From contig NZ_JAPZVN010000003.1 in NCBI RefSeq assembly GCF_027533845.1, forward strand, positions 62,001-126,000: DNA of 64,000 bases. Reading direction: 5' to 3'. Made by a program: the position numbers and the translations under genes. Below, piece by piece: positions 43,134 through 51,411 of this stretch. Positions within the stretch are counted from its first letter, which is position 1. Each line of letters opens with the position of its first letter. This DNA is from Streptomyces sp. RPT161 (GTDB lineage: Bacteria; Actinomycetota; Actinomycetes; Streptomycetales; Streptomycetaceae). The notes under the pieces are model-generated. The model was not told the origin of the DNA and did not search any database. It saw only the letters and a list, made by a program, of their open reading frames with translations.

Positions 43134-43352
43134 TTAATCGTCACTCCTGTCAGGGCTCCTGCTGGTTCCCAGCAAGCCAAGAGCAGTAAGCACTGTGATA
43201 GACAGCGTCATCCAGGCGATGAACGCACCACCGCCGAACAACACCGCGCCAGCAACGCGCGTTCCCGTCTCCCGCGACAGTACAGCCGCCACGACAGCAG
43301 TCAGCAGCGAAGAGACGAACACAAGCGCCACAAGAAGTACTCGAACAGACAT
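43134..43352 (-). CDS. Small two-helix membrane protein (72 aa)
   Basis: From ATG 43352: MSVRVLLVALVFVSSLLTAV and, after SRETGTRVAG, a second hydrophobic stretch AFIAWMTLSITVLTALGLLG. A short polar tail (TSRSPDRSDD) follows. Small membrane proteins of this layout are common in streptomycetes; no function is known. Confidence 0.6.
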   Translation of the reverse strand: MSVRVLLVALVFVSSLLTAVVAAVLSRETGTRVAGAVLFGGGAFIAWMTLSITVLTALGLLGTSRSPDRSDD

Positions 43353-43585
43353 CGTGGGCCTCACCAGACGATCCCCTTCTTTGAAGGTGGTCGACCATCC
43401 GGCGGGCAGCCTCAGCTCGACCACCGCATGCGATGGCCTGCTGAGACTCCGCGACGATTAGAGGCTCATACGTGCTCTGTTCTTCCAGCCGAGGTCGGAG
43501 CGCCTCCCCCATCGGACACGTCGCCAGCGCTCCACACGGCCCTCGGCGGACCAACTAGGAGAGTAACACCAGCAGTTCAAGGTCA

Positions 43586-43881
43586 CTAGCTGGGCCTGCG
43601 GTGGCGTCCGCGCCCTGGAGCCATCGGATGGGTAGCAGGCTTGGCCGGTTCGTGGTCGGCGGCTTCGCCCTTGGGCGGGATGGTGATCTTCCGGGCCTCG
43701 CTCAGATTGTCAACCATGGTGAGGAACTCCCAGTCGGAGCCGTTCCACCGGTGGATGAGTCTCGGTGACCCGGATCAACGTGTTCACCGCGACGTTGTCC
43801 GTAGGCGTGGACAGCACGCAGGCGGCCGATTCGCGCATCACGGCGGGCTGGGTAGTCGCCTAGCTGCTCGTCAGCATCCAT
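43586..43881 (-). pseudogene. DUF6087-family gene broken by frameshifts
   Basis: Starting at ATG 43881 the frame reads MDADEQLGDYPARRDARIGR LRAV; the family's continuation then appears in a second frame (TPTDNVAVNTLIRVTE) and finally in a third (HRWNGSDWEFLTMVDNLSEA and GRGRHRRPS, stop at 43586). At least two indels separate the segments. DUF6087 proteins are short streptomycete proteins of unknown role. Confidence 0.55.
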
Positions 43882-43975
43882 GCTCTTGTTCCTGTCGGCC
43901 CATCACCAACGGCGGCGCGGGGAAGGGCCCTGCCGTGGGGCCACAGATAGTCCCACGCCCGTTCCGAGAGGCGGA

Positions 43976-44257
43976 GTGATTCATTCACTCGCCTCGGTGG
44001 GAGGCGCCGTGCGCCGCACCGCCGCGCTGGAAGCCCGCGCAGCGGCTCTGCTCGGTGACGAGGAAGCTGTTCGCTCGGCGGACCAGAGAGCGGAAAGCCT
44101 GCGCGATCAAGTGGTGCCCGATGAACTGGACGGGCTCGGCGGTCTGTTGACCTACCCGGAGATCGAGCAGCTTTACTACACCGTCGAGTCCGAAGTGCTT
44201 CTCGGTCACGGTGACGCGCAGATCGCCGTCCAAGCCGAACAAGCCGTGCGCGGGTAG
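43976..44257 (+). pseudogene. Fragment of a TPR-type (XRE-associated) regulator
   Basis: The frame AALEARAAALLGDEEAVRSA, VVPDELDGLGGLLTYPEIEQ and LYYTVESEVLLGHGDAQIAV resembles the helical-repeat C-terminal half of streptomycete XRE regulators. Neither the DNA-binding domain nor the rest of the repeats is present; it stops at 44257 after QAVRG. Confidence 0.5.
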
Positions 44258-44434
44258 CCGCTCAGCCGAAGAAGTACTTCTCAGGACGCAGCCCGCACAT
44301 GACCGCCTGATCTGAGCGAATGCGCTTATCGGCCCCCAGCGAGCCCACGCTCGCCAACCAGGAAACGTTCCTCGCCAAACCGTCATTGGTGGGCAATTTG
44401 CCGTGACCGGCACCATTTGACGGCACCCGCTGCG

Positions 44435-45295
44435 CTATCCGTCGCCTGCGTCTTCGTGCATGAGCGCGGCGTGGTCGGGTACGTATTTCTGCTGGTCACG
44501 CGGTGGCCGCTGATAGCCAGTTGCCGGTGGTCGGGCGGGCAGGCGCAGTGGCTCCGGCTCGACTTCCCGGTAGGGCACCGACGCCAGCAGGTGGGCGATC
44601 ATGTTGATCCGGGCACTGCGTTTGTCGTCGCTTTCCACGACGTACCAAGGTGCCTCGGGGATGTCCGTGCGCGCGAACATCTCGTCCTTGGCGCGGGAAT
44701 ACTCTTCCCACTGCGTGATGGATTCCATGTCGACCGCGGAGAGCTTCCAGCGGCGGACGGGATCCTCAAGCCTGTTGCGCAACCGCTCCTCTTGAACGGC
44801 GTCGCTGACGGAGAACCAGTACTTGCGCAGCAGGATGCCGTCCTGTACCAGCATCCGTTCGAAGATCGGGCACTGGTACAGAAAGCGCTCGTACTCCTCA
44901 GCGGTGCAGAACCCCATGACGTGCTCGACGCCGGCGCGGTTGTACCAGCTACGGTCGAACAGCACGATCTCGCCCGCCGTCGGAAGCTGTTGGACGTAGC
45001 GCTGGAAGTACCACTGACCGCGTTCGCGCTCCGTCGGTGCGGGCAACGCCACGATGCGAGTGACGCGCGGGTTCAGCCGCTCAGTGACCCGCTTGATCAC
45101 ACCGCCCTTTCCGGCCGCGTCACGCCCCTCGAAGACAACGACGAGCCGAACCCCGTTGACCCGTACCCATTCCTGCAACTTGACGAGCTCCGTCTGAAGG
45201 CGGAGCAGCTCCCGCTCGTACACCGGCCGGGGCAGCCGCTCTCCCGGCGGGCTGTTTGGTGTCCTGCTCCTTGTGGGGTGCTTCTTGCCAGGCAC
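44435..45295 (-). CDS. ppk2: Polyphosphate kinase 2 (PPK2)
   Basis: 286 residues. Walker A VVVFEGRDAAGKGGVIKRVT, the lid region LPAPTERERGQWYFQRYVQQ and the Walker B-type EIVLFDRSWYNRAGVEHVMG are diagnostic of PPK2, a cytoplasmic enzyme that transfers phosphate between polyphosphate and nucleoside di- or monophosphates. A single PPK2 domain of this size is usual for the class I type. It is the first gene of the stress island; neighbours of this kind (Usp, CBS proteins) suggest a role in energy supply when respiration is limited, which is inference. Confidence 0.93.
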   Translation of the reverse strand: MPGKKHPTRSRTPNSPPGERLPRPVYERELLRLQTELVKLQEWVRVNGVRLVVVFEGRDAAGKGGVIKRVTERLNPRVTRIVALPAPTERERGQWYFQRYVQQLPTAGEIVLFDRSWYNRAGVEHVMGFCTAEEYERFLYQCPIFERMLVQDGILLRKYWFSVSDAVQEERLRNRLEDPVRRWKLSAVDMESITQWEEYSRAKDEMFARTDIPEAPWYVVESDDKRSARINMIAHLLASVPYREVEPEPLRLPARPPATGYQRPPRDQQKYVPDHAALMHEDAGDG

Positions 45296-45377
45296 AGACG
45301 CGCCTCCTCAATGCCTTGATGGGTTCCACGCTACGGGCGGCGAGGCGGAGACGACCGGCGCACCGCCTGGCTTACGG

Positions 45378-46247
45378 TCAGATCGGTATCACCGCGACTG
45401 GGCAAGAGGCGTGGTGCAGGACGCGTTGGACCACTTTGCCCAGGGGCATGGAGAGCGGGGGACGTTGGCGTCGTGCGCCCACGACCACCAGGCGGGCCGT
45501 GTGGGAGGCGTTGATCAGCGCTTCTTCTGGCTCGGTCAGCCGGATCTCCTCCGTCACGTCCACGTCGGGGAAGGCGTAGCGGCCGCTGGCCAGCGTGTCT
45601 GCCAGTTCGGCGCGTTCCTTGGCAACGTGCTCGTCGGCGTCCGGTGGTGGCACCGCTAGGTAGCCCGGGAGTGCCTGCGGGTACGACCACGCCCGGACCA
45701 CGTGCAGTGGTGCGTGCCATCGGGCAGCCTCGGCGAAGGCGAACTCCACAGCCTCGGGCGACTCGCCGGGGGCGGCGCCGAGCACGACCGCGCTCGGTAT
45801 GGCGGTGTTGGCCTTGTCCTGTGTGCCACGTACAACGACGACAGGTCCGGCCGAGTGTGCGGCCACCCGTTGGCTCACCGAGCCGAGCAGCACCGCTGAG
45901 AACCGATTCAGCCCCCGGGCACCGACCACGACCAGCGCGACCTGCCTGGCCATGCGGAGCAGCGCGGTCACCGGCTCGTCCCAGACCGCCTCCCAGGTCA
46001 CCACCAGACCGTCACGGCCCTCCTGGGCACGACGTGCTGACCGCTCCAAGTCCTCCTCGGCTACCAGCAGGTGCTGGTCGGGAACGCCCTGATGGGTGGT
46101 GTCCGGCAGGTAGACGCCCAGGGCGTGCACGATGTGCAGCTCTGTCCCACGCCGGGCGGCCTCGTCGGCCGCCCAGTCCAGCGCTCGCGACGCGGCCTGT
46201 GACCGGTCGAATCCCACAACGACGATGTCCGCGGACAGGGTGTTCAT
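45378..46247 (-). CDS. Universal stress protein, two Usp domains
   Basis: 289 residues. Domain 1: IVVVGFDRSQAASRALDWAA, then the ATP-binding loop VVVGARGLNRFSAVLLGSVS. Domain 2 (from about residue 153): SAVVLGAAPGESPEAVEFAF, ending VVVGARRQRPPLSMPLGKVV and CPVAVIPI. Domain 1 keeps G-x2-G-x9-GS, so it can probably bind ATP. Domain 2 has the loop changed. Tandem Usp proteins are common in actinobacterial hypoxia or dormancy regions. Twenty-six bases upstream of nothing else on this strand but following the CBS-BON gene, with which it may be co-transcribed. Confidence 0.9.
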   Translation of the reverse strand: MNTLSADIVVVGFDRSQAASRALDWAADEAARRGTELHIVHALGVYLPDTTHQGVPDQHLLVAEEDLERSARRAQEGRDGLVVTWEAVWDEPVTALLRMARQVALVVVGARGLNRFSAVLLGSVSQRVAAHSAGPVVVVRGTQDKANTAIPSAVVLGAAPGESPEAVEFAFAEAARWHAPLHVVRAWSYPQALPGYLAVPPPDADEHVAKERAELADTLASGRYAFPDVDVTEEIRLTEPEEALINASHTARLVVVGARRQRPPLSMPLGKVVQRVLHHASCPVAVIPI

Positions 46248-46273
46248 CGCTGCCTCGGTTCCGCGGGGCGGGC

Positions 46274-46960
46274 CTAGGCCCCGCTGCTGTCGTCATGCCG
46301 GTACTGCAGCCGTGCGTCGACGCTGACGACGCCGTCCACACCCCGGCACAGCCGCGCCACCAGCGGGACCAGGCTCCGGCGCTCGACGGTGCCGGTCAAG
46401 CTCACCTGTCCGTCGACGACGTTGACGGACACGTCGGTCGGCGCCAGCCGCAGTGTTCCCAGGAGGACGTCGTCCATGATCTCTTCCCGGATGGCCTGGT
46501 CGCGGCGGAGGAAGACCCGCAGCAGGTCAGCACGGCTGACCAGGCCGACCAACTGCCCTGCCTCGTTGACCACAGGCAGCCGCTTGACCTTGTGCTGCTC
46601 CATCACCCGGGCCGCCTCCACCACCGTCCACTCGGGACGGGCGGTCACCGCGGGAGTGGTCATCAGCCACTCCGCCGACGTGGCAGCGGCCTTCGCCATG
46701 TCAGCGTGCCACGCGTCCGTCCCGGGCTCGGAGCGCTCGAACGCCTCCGCCAGGAGCCCCGCCGGGTCGGGCTGTCCGGCCTGTTTGCGCAGCAGGTCGG
46801 CCTCGGAGACCATGCCCACCGGGCGGTCGTTGTCGTCCACCACGGGCACGGCCGTGATGTCATGTTCCGCGAGCAGTCCGGCGATCTCCTTGAACGTCGT
46901 GTCCCGCCGTGCGGTGATGACCGAGGTCGTCATGAGGTCGCTGACGTTTCGATGCCGCAT
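46274..46960 (-). CDS. CBS-pair protein with C-terminal BON domain
   Basis: 228 residues. CBS1: VSDLMTTSVITARRDTTFKE then DITAVPVVDDNDRPVGMVSE; CBS2: SAEWLMTTPAVTARPEWTVV then KVKRLPVVNEAGQLVGLVSR. Residues about 150-222 are a BON domain (ILLGTL-type start, VNVVDGQVSLTGTVERRSLV, RGVDGVVSVDARLQY). CBS pairs sense adenosyl nucleotides; BON may contact phospholipid or other proteins. Four further CBS proteins in the same island share this architecture or part of it. Role in adenylate sensing is inference. Confidence 0.9.
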   Translation of the reverse strand: MRHRNVSDLMTTSVITARRDTTFKEIAGLLAEHDITAVPVVDDNDRPVGMVSEADLLRKQAGQPDPAGLLAEAFERSEPGTDAWHADMAKAAATSAEWLMTTPAVTARPEWTVVEAARVMEQHKVKRLPVVNEAGQLVGLVSRADLLRVFLRRDQAIREEIMDDVLLGTLRLAPTDVSVNVVDGQVSLTGTVERRSLVPLVARLCRGVDGVVSVDARLQYRHDDSSGA

Positions 46961-47065
46961 GATCCCCGTCTCCTCTCATGGCCAGACGCGGGCCCGAGCG
47001 CTCACCGGGTCGGATGACCCTCACCACAAGTGTCCGATCCGACGTCCGGCCCCGCACGGGGACGA

Positions 47066-47085
47066 AGGGCCCTTGCCCATGGGCC
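47066..47085. promoter_or_regulatory. Palindrome upstream of the CBS-BON gene
   Basis: The perfect palindrome GCCCATGGGC at 47075-47084, in the context AGGGCCCTTGCCCATGGGCC, lies in the gap between the cyclic-nucleotide-fold gene and the CBS-BON gene. It resembles the palindrome at 48644-48656. Possible binding site of a common island regulator. Tentative. Confidence 0.35.
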
Positions 47086-47166
47086 GCCCGACCCGGGCGG
47101 GTGGGCGGTGTCCCGGAGCGTCGAACCGGCCATCGGATACAGATGCGTTGACGTCAGCGCCATTCC

Positions 47167-47640
47167 TCATCCGCGCTCGCCGCTGCCGTACGGCGCGTAC
47201 AGGTCCAGCAGTCGGGTGCGGGCCGTCATCAGGCGGTGGCCGACGACGGCGGCCACGCCCACGGCGACCGCCTGTCCCAGTTCCGGGTCTCCCGCGCACA
47301 GGGCGCGTACCGCCTCGGCGTCGAACTCGTCGGCACGTACCTCGGTCAGCGCTCTCGCGCCCAGATGCCACACGTACGGCGGGAACAGCCAGGACCAGCC
47401 CAGCAGGTCCTCCGACTGCAGCAGCTCCACATCGGCTGCCCGGCGCCCGGGCACATGGAGGTCGAGCGCGACCCTGCCGGAGCGCAGCACCCAGAAGCGG
47501 TCGGCCCTGCCGCCCTCGTGGAAGATGCGGTGGCCGGCCGCGAACGTCACCTCGTGGCCCAGCTCCATCAGGGTCTTCTGTTTGGCTGGTGGGATCCCGC
47601 CAAGGAACGTGGAGCCCAGGCTGGGGCTTCGGCCGGTCAT
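47167..47640 (-). CDS. Stand-alone cyclic-nucleotide-binding-fold protein (Crp sensor without HTH)
   Basis: 157 residues. GGIPPAKQKTLMELGHEVTF, AAGHRIFHEGGRADRFWVLR, SGRVALDLHVPGR and DLLGWSWLFPPYVWHLGARA define one cNMP-binding domain; the R-E phosphate-binding signature of true cAMP sites is not obvious. The helix-turn-helix of Crp is missing; the protein ends shortly after RTRLLDLYAPYG. It is a close relative of the protein at 59670-60128 in the hydrogenase operon (shared GWSWLF and TARTRLLDLY). Ligand and partner unknown. Confidence 0.85.
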   Translation of the reverse strand: MTGRSPSLGSTFLGGIPPAKQKTLMELGHEVTFAAGHRIFHEGGRADRFWVLRSGRVALDLHVPGRRAADVELLQSEDLLGWSWLFPPYVWHLGARALTEVRADEFDAEAVRALCAGDPELGQAVAVGVAAVVGHRLMTARTRLLDLYAPYGSGERG

Positions 47641-47663
47641 GAAGCTGCACCTCCTTTCGGCCG

Positions 47664-48539
47664 CTACTGGTGCGGAACGACGGCGACCGGACAGGGGGCG
47701 TGGTGCAGCATCGCGTGGTTCACCGGACCAAGTTGCAGGCCAAAGGCGTCCGAACGTCGCCTGGCGCCCACCACGAGCAGTTCGGCGGATCGGGCCGCGT
47801 CCAGCAGCGACTGGCGGGCGTGTCCCTCGACGACTTCACGACGTACCCGGACCTCGGGATGCTTGGCCGTGGCGTCGCGCAGCGCCTCTTCCAGCCACTC
47901 TTCGGCCTCGCGTTGCGCGGACTGTCTGGCATCGTCCAACTGGCCCGTGTGGGCTGTCGGCGTCTCCGGGTAGTTGCTTCGCCACGCGTGGACGACGGCT
48001 ACTCCGGTGCCGCGGAGCGCCGCTTCCGTGAAGGCGAAGTCCACGGTGGCCGTCCCGGTGCCCCGGTCGCCCAGCCCGAGCGCGATCCAGCGTTGGCCGT
48101 TGCCTGGTTTCGTTTCCTCGCCCCGTACGACGATCACCGGGCACTGGGCACGGGCCGCGACGGACAGGCCGACCGAGCCCAGCAGCAGTGCCGCGAGTTC
48201 ACCGCGCCCGCGGTTGCCCACGACGATCGCGAGGGCGTTGCGGCCTTGCCCGAGCAGTCCCTCCGCCGGGTCTTCGGCGAGGATCTCGGTCGAGACGGTC
48301 AGGTCGGGGTGGCGCCGCTCGCAGCGTTCGCTGGCGGAGGCCACGATGTGCTCGGCGAACACCGCTCCCGAGGCGGGCGCGGTACGCACGGACGGCACGA
48401 CCCTTTCGTAGTGCGCCAGCAGTGACGCGTACACGATGCGAAGCGGTGCCCCGCGGAGGGCGGCTTCGTCGGCCGCCCAGTCCACCGCGCGCAGTGCGGC
48501 GTCCGAACCGTCGGTGCCCACGACCAAGGGAAGGGACAT
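47664..48539 (-). CDS. Universal stress protein, two Usp domains
   Basis: 291 residues. LPLVVGTDGSDAALRAVDWA starts domain 1, whose ATP loop is IVVGNRGRGELAALLLGSVG; domain 2 starts WIALGLGDRGTGTATVDFAF and ends LVVGARRRSDAFGLQLGPVN and CPVAVVPH. Only the first domain has the full G-x2-G-x9-GS motif. The gene is 23 bases upstream of the cyclic-nucleotide-fold gene and very likely co-transcribed with it. Confidence 0.9.
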   Translation of the reverse strand: MSLPLVVGTDGSDAALRAVDWAADEAALRGAPLRIVYASLLAHYERVVPSVRTAPASGAVFAEHIVASASERCERRHPDLTVSTEILAEDPAEGLLGQGRNALAIVVGNRGRGELAALLLGSVGLSVAARAQCPVIVVRGEETKPGNGQRWIALGLGDRGTGTATVDFAFTEAALRGTGVAVVHAWRSNYPETPTAHTGQLDDARQSAQREAEEWLEEALRDATAKHPEVRVRREVVEGHARQSLLDAARSAELLVVGARRRSDAFGLQLGPVNHAMLHHAPCPVAVVPHQ

Positions 48540-48643
48540 GCCTCTTCGCCGCCTCTCGGTGAATCACGGTGGGGCTCACTCCGCAGCCTGTCAGTCCGCG
48601 GGCCGGGTGGCGTGGGCGCAACGGCCTTCGAACGAGGAGGTTC

Positions 48644-48656
48644 GGCCCAATGGGCC
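48644..48656. promoter_or_regulatory. Palindrome GGCCCA-A-TGGGCC, candidate island regulator site
   Basis: A 6+6 perfect inverted repeat around one base in the 300-base gap between the divergent Usp gene (starting at 48539) and the Rv1733c-like gene (starting at 48840). The centre and composition recall the palindromic boxes of DosR/DevR-type dormancy regulators, but the match has not been scored. Confidence 0.45.
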
Positions 48657-48839
48657 AAGGCCACGCCACCGGCCGCGCGCCTCGCCGTGGTGGTCCGTGG
48701 GGGCGCAAGGCCTCACATCATGACCGCTTCCTCCCTGGCCGGACGGCCCCTGGCAACGGCAGGTCGGCGTTCATCGCGCAGGTGCGGACGCGTGAGCGTG
48801 GAGGCAGGCTGGGCCCGGAAGCACAAGAGGGTGACGGCC

Positions 48840-49409
48840 ATGGGTGCGCAGACCTGGCGGTTGATGAGGCGGCATAGTCCGCTTCGACGCGGTTCCGACG
48901 TCGTCGAGGCGTGCGTCGGACTGCTGACGGTGCTGCTGGCGGCCGTGTTCGCACCGTTGGCGGGGGTGATTGCCGCCGAAGCGACCAGTGCGCTGTTGGT
49001 ACACCAGCAGCAGGGCTGGCACCGTACCGCGGCCGTGCTGACGGGTGACGCCGCCTTCACCACGACCGGCGCGGCGGACACTGGGCAGGCTGAGGCGACG
49101 GTGCGGTGGTCGGCACCGGACCGTTCCAGCCGTAGCGCGGTCACGGAAGTGCCGGCGGGAACCAAGGCTGGTACGTCGACAACGGTCTGGATCGATGCCA
49201 AGGGCCGACTTCGCCATCCGCCACTGGGCTCGGACGACAGGGCGGCGCTGGCGGACCTGGCGGGTGGCTGCGTCGCCATCGGGGTATGTGCGCTGGCGGC
49301 TGGCGCCCGGCGGGCCGTGGTACGCGTCGAACTGGAACGACACCGTGCTCGGGCGTGGGAGCGGGAGTGGGCCGAGGTGGAGCCACGCTGGACGCACGGG
49401 CACGCTTGA
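48840..49409 (+). CDS. Rv1733c-like membrane protein
   Basis: 189 residues from ATG 48840 (MGAQTWRLMRRHSPLRRGSD). An N-terminal helix (ACVGLLTVLLAAVFAPLAGV), an external domain (ATVRWSAPDRSSRSAVTEVP, KAGTSTTVWIDAKGRL) and a second helix (LAGGCVAIGVCALAAGA) give the layout of Rv1733c-type proteins, known in Mycobacterium as part of the DosR regulon. GTG 48831 with AAGAGG directly before it is an alternative start. It is divergent from a Usp gene, with a palindrome between. Confidence 0.75.
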   Translation: MGAQTWRLMRRHSPLRRGSDVVEACVGLLTVLLAAVFAPLAGVIAAEATSALLVHQQQGWHRTAAVLTGDAAFTTTGAADTGQAEATVRWSAPDRSSRSAVTEVPAGTKAGTSTTVWIDAKGRLRHPPLGSDDRAALADLAGGCVAIGVCALAAGARRAVVRVELERHRARAWEREWAEVEPRWTHGHA

Positions 49410-49498
49410 CGGAACCGGTCGAATGATCTCTCACGGGGTCCGCGGCAGCCATAGATACCGAAAGGGCAGCGGCGGCGAACTGAGCAGTGGAGGTGGTC

Positions 49499-49954
49499 AT
49501 GTCGAACAGTCACGGTGAAGCAGCCCGGATCGTCGTCGGGGTAGACGGTTCGACCTCGTCCAAGGAAGCCCTCCGCTGGGCCGTGCGGCAGGCGGAACTG
49601 ACCCACGGCGCTGTGGAGGCGGTGATCGCCTGGGACATTCCGCTGACCTACGCCTCGTTCGGTTGGCTGCCACCGGACGCCAAGGCACTCGATCTGGAGG
49701 GCATCGCCGAGCAGATCCTGGCGGACGCGATCAAGGAAGCCGTGGGACCGGAGCCGCCGGTGGAGATCCGTACCACCGTGGAGCACGGCAACCCGTCGAA
49801 CGTACTGCTACGCGCCGCCGACGGCGCCTCGCTGCTGGTCGTGGGGAGCCGCGGCCACGGTGGGTTCACCGAGGCGCTCCTGGGCTCGGTCGGTCAGCAC
49901 TGCACGCAGCACGCCCCCTGCCCGGTCGTCATCGTCCGCGGTCGGGTTGGCTGA
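49499..49954 (+). CDS. Universal stress protein, single Usp domain
   Basis: 151 residues from ATG 49499, with GGAGG at 49489-49493. RIVVGVDGSTSSKEALRWAV begins the fold and LLVVGSRGHGGFTEALLGSV is a full ATP-binding motif, ending CPVVIVRGRVG. It is a single-domain form, unlike the tandem ones around it. Convergent with the CBS gene at 49979. Confidence 0.9.
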   Translation: MSNSHGEAARIVVGVDGSTSSKEALRWAVRQAELTHGAVEAVIAWDIPLTYASFGWLPPDAKALDLEGIAEQILADAIKEAVGPEPPVEIRTTVEHGNPSNVLLRAADGASLLVVGSRGHGGFTEALLGSVGQHCTQHAPCPVVIVRGRVG

Positions 49955-49978
49955 GTGGGAGCCATCGCGGCGACGCGG

Positions 49979-50437
49979 TCAGGACTGGACGGTGGGGTGG
50001 TGCTGCTGGCGCGCCGGTGGTTCCTGGAGGGTGCTCCAGGAGACCGGCCCCAGGAGGTCCGCGAAGCGTTGGAAGACGTCGAGGAACAGGTCGTCGATGG
50101 TGAGTACGCCGACGAGTCGACGACCGTCCACCACGGGCAGGCGGCGCACCCCTGACCTGCGGAAGGCACGGTACGCGGTGTCGACGCTGTCGGTGACGTC
50201 CACGGTGACCGGGTGGGTGGACATCAACTCGGCGACGGTGGTGGTGTCCGTCGGCAGACCGGGGGCGACCGCCCGCACCACGACGTCACGATCGGTCAGC
50301 ACGCCCCTCAGGGTGCCGTCCTCGGCGACGAGTACCGATCCGACGGACTGCTCGTCCATGCGGAATGCCGCCACGCGTACCGACGCTTGCGGGGCGACGG
50401 TGACGGGCGGCGAGATCATCAGGTCGGAGATCTTCAT
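49979..50437 (-). CDS. CBS-pair protein (no BON)
   Basis: 152 residues: ISDLMISPPVTVAPQASVRV, VGSVLVAEDGTLRGVLTDRD, VAELMSTHPVTVDVTDSVDT and GVRRLPVVDGRRLVGVLTID. Two CBS motifs and a short polar tail, without the BON domain found in its relatives here. Its ATG overlaps the stop of the upstream Usp gene (ATGA), so the Usp and CBS proteins are made together. Confidence 0.9.
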   Translation of the reverse strand: MKISDLMISPPVTVAPQASVRVAAFRMDEQSVGSVLVAEDGTLRGVLTDRDVVVRAVAPGLPTDTTTVAELMSTHPVTVDVTDSVDTAYRAFRRSGVRRLPVVDGRRLVGVLTIDDLFLDVFQRFADLLGPVSWSTLQEPPARQQHHPTVQS

Positions 50438-51360
50438 GTTCGGGCTTCCTGGTTCCGTTTGCCGGGTTGGTCCACGTCATATTCGGCCTGCGGGCCGACG
50501 GTGATCAGCGGGCAGACCGCGTGGTGCAGTGCGCCGTGGCCCACGGAGCCCAGCAGCATGCCGGTGAAGCCGCCGTGTCCTCTCGTCCCGATGACGAGCC
50601 CCAGCGCGTGGGCGGACTCCCGGGTGAGTACGTCGACAGGGTGGCCGGGCACGACCTCGTGGTGCACTTCCACGTCCGGATAGGCGGACGCCCGGCCGGA
50701 CACCGCTTCCGAGAGCAGCTCGCGGCACTCCTGTTGCGCGGCGTGTTCGTCGAGACTGCCCAGGACCGGCCGGTGCCAGGCCCATATCGCGCGCAGCGAG
50801 GCGTGATGCAGCGCCGCTTCCTCGAAGGCAAAGTTGATGGCCGCCTGGCACGTCGGGCTGCCGTCGACGCCGACCACGTAGTGGGGGCGTTCCTCGCTGG
50901 TGTCCTCGGGGCGGCGTACGACCACCACGGGACACGGGGCGTGTGCCATCAGCGGCAGGGCCACGGATGCGGAGGTGAACATCTCCTTCGCGGCGGGCAG
51001 CCGGTTCGAGCCGAGGACGACCATGGCCGCGTCCCGCGCCTGTTCACGCAGCACCCATGCCGGTTCGCCCTCCGCGAGTTGGGCCGACAGCGGGAGTTGC
51101 GGGTAGTGGGCCTCGACGAAGGCGACCGCGTCGTCCAGTGCGCGTTGGCCCGTGGTGTGCAGCGTTCGGTTCCACTCCTCCCAGGAGGGGACCAGGTCCG
51201 CCTCGGTGACCCTGATGGTCGGCATCCCCTGGGCGAGCACCAGGCGCAGCGGCAGGTGGCGTAGGCTCGCCTCGTCGGCCGCCCAGTTCAGAGCCAGGCG
51301 ATGTGCGGGGTCCGGGTCCACGCCGACGACAACGGGGCGTTCTGTTCGGGGAGTTGCCAT
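50434..51360 (-). CDS. Universal stress protein, two Usp domains
   Basis: About 308 residues from ATG 51360 (MATPRTERPVVVGVD); an ATG at 51375 is also in frame. Domain 1 loop: MVVLGSNRLPAAKEMFTSAS, lacking the usual G-x9-GS spacing, so probably not ATP-binding. Domain 2: HYVVGVDGSPTCQAAINFAF and the intact LVIGTRGHGGFTGMLLGSVG. This is the reverse of the other tandem Usps here, where the first domain is intact. Coupled by ATGA to the CBS gene downstream. Confidence 0.88.
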   Translation of the reverse strand: MATPRTERPVVVGVDPDPAHRLALNWAADEASLRHLPLRLVLAQGMPTIRVTEADLVPSWEEWNRTLHTTGQRALDDAVAFVEAHYPQLPLSAQLAEGEPAWVLREQARDAAMVVLGSNRLPAAKEMFTSASVALPLMAHAPCPVVVVRRPEDTSEERPHYVVGVDGSPTCQAAINFAFEEAALHHASLRAIWAWHRPVLGSLDEHAAQQECRELLSEAVSGRASAYPDVEVHHEVVPGHPVDVLTRESAHALGLVIGTRGHGGFTGMLLGSVGHGALHHAVCPLITVGPQAEYDVDQPGKRNQEART

Positions 51361-51411
51361 GGTCTCCTCCCGCATCGCTGGGTGCCATGTCTGGGCGTTG
51401 CCGGTCCGCTG

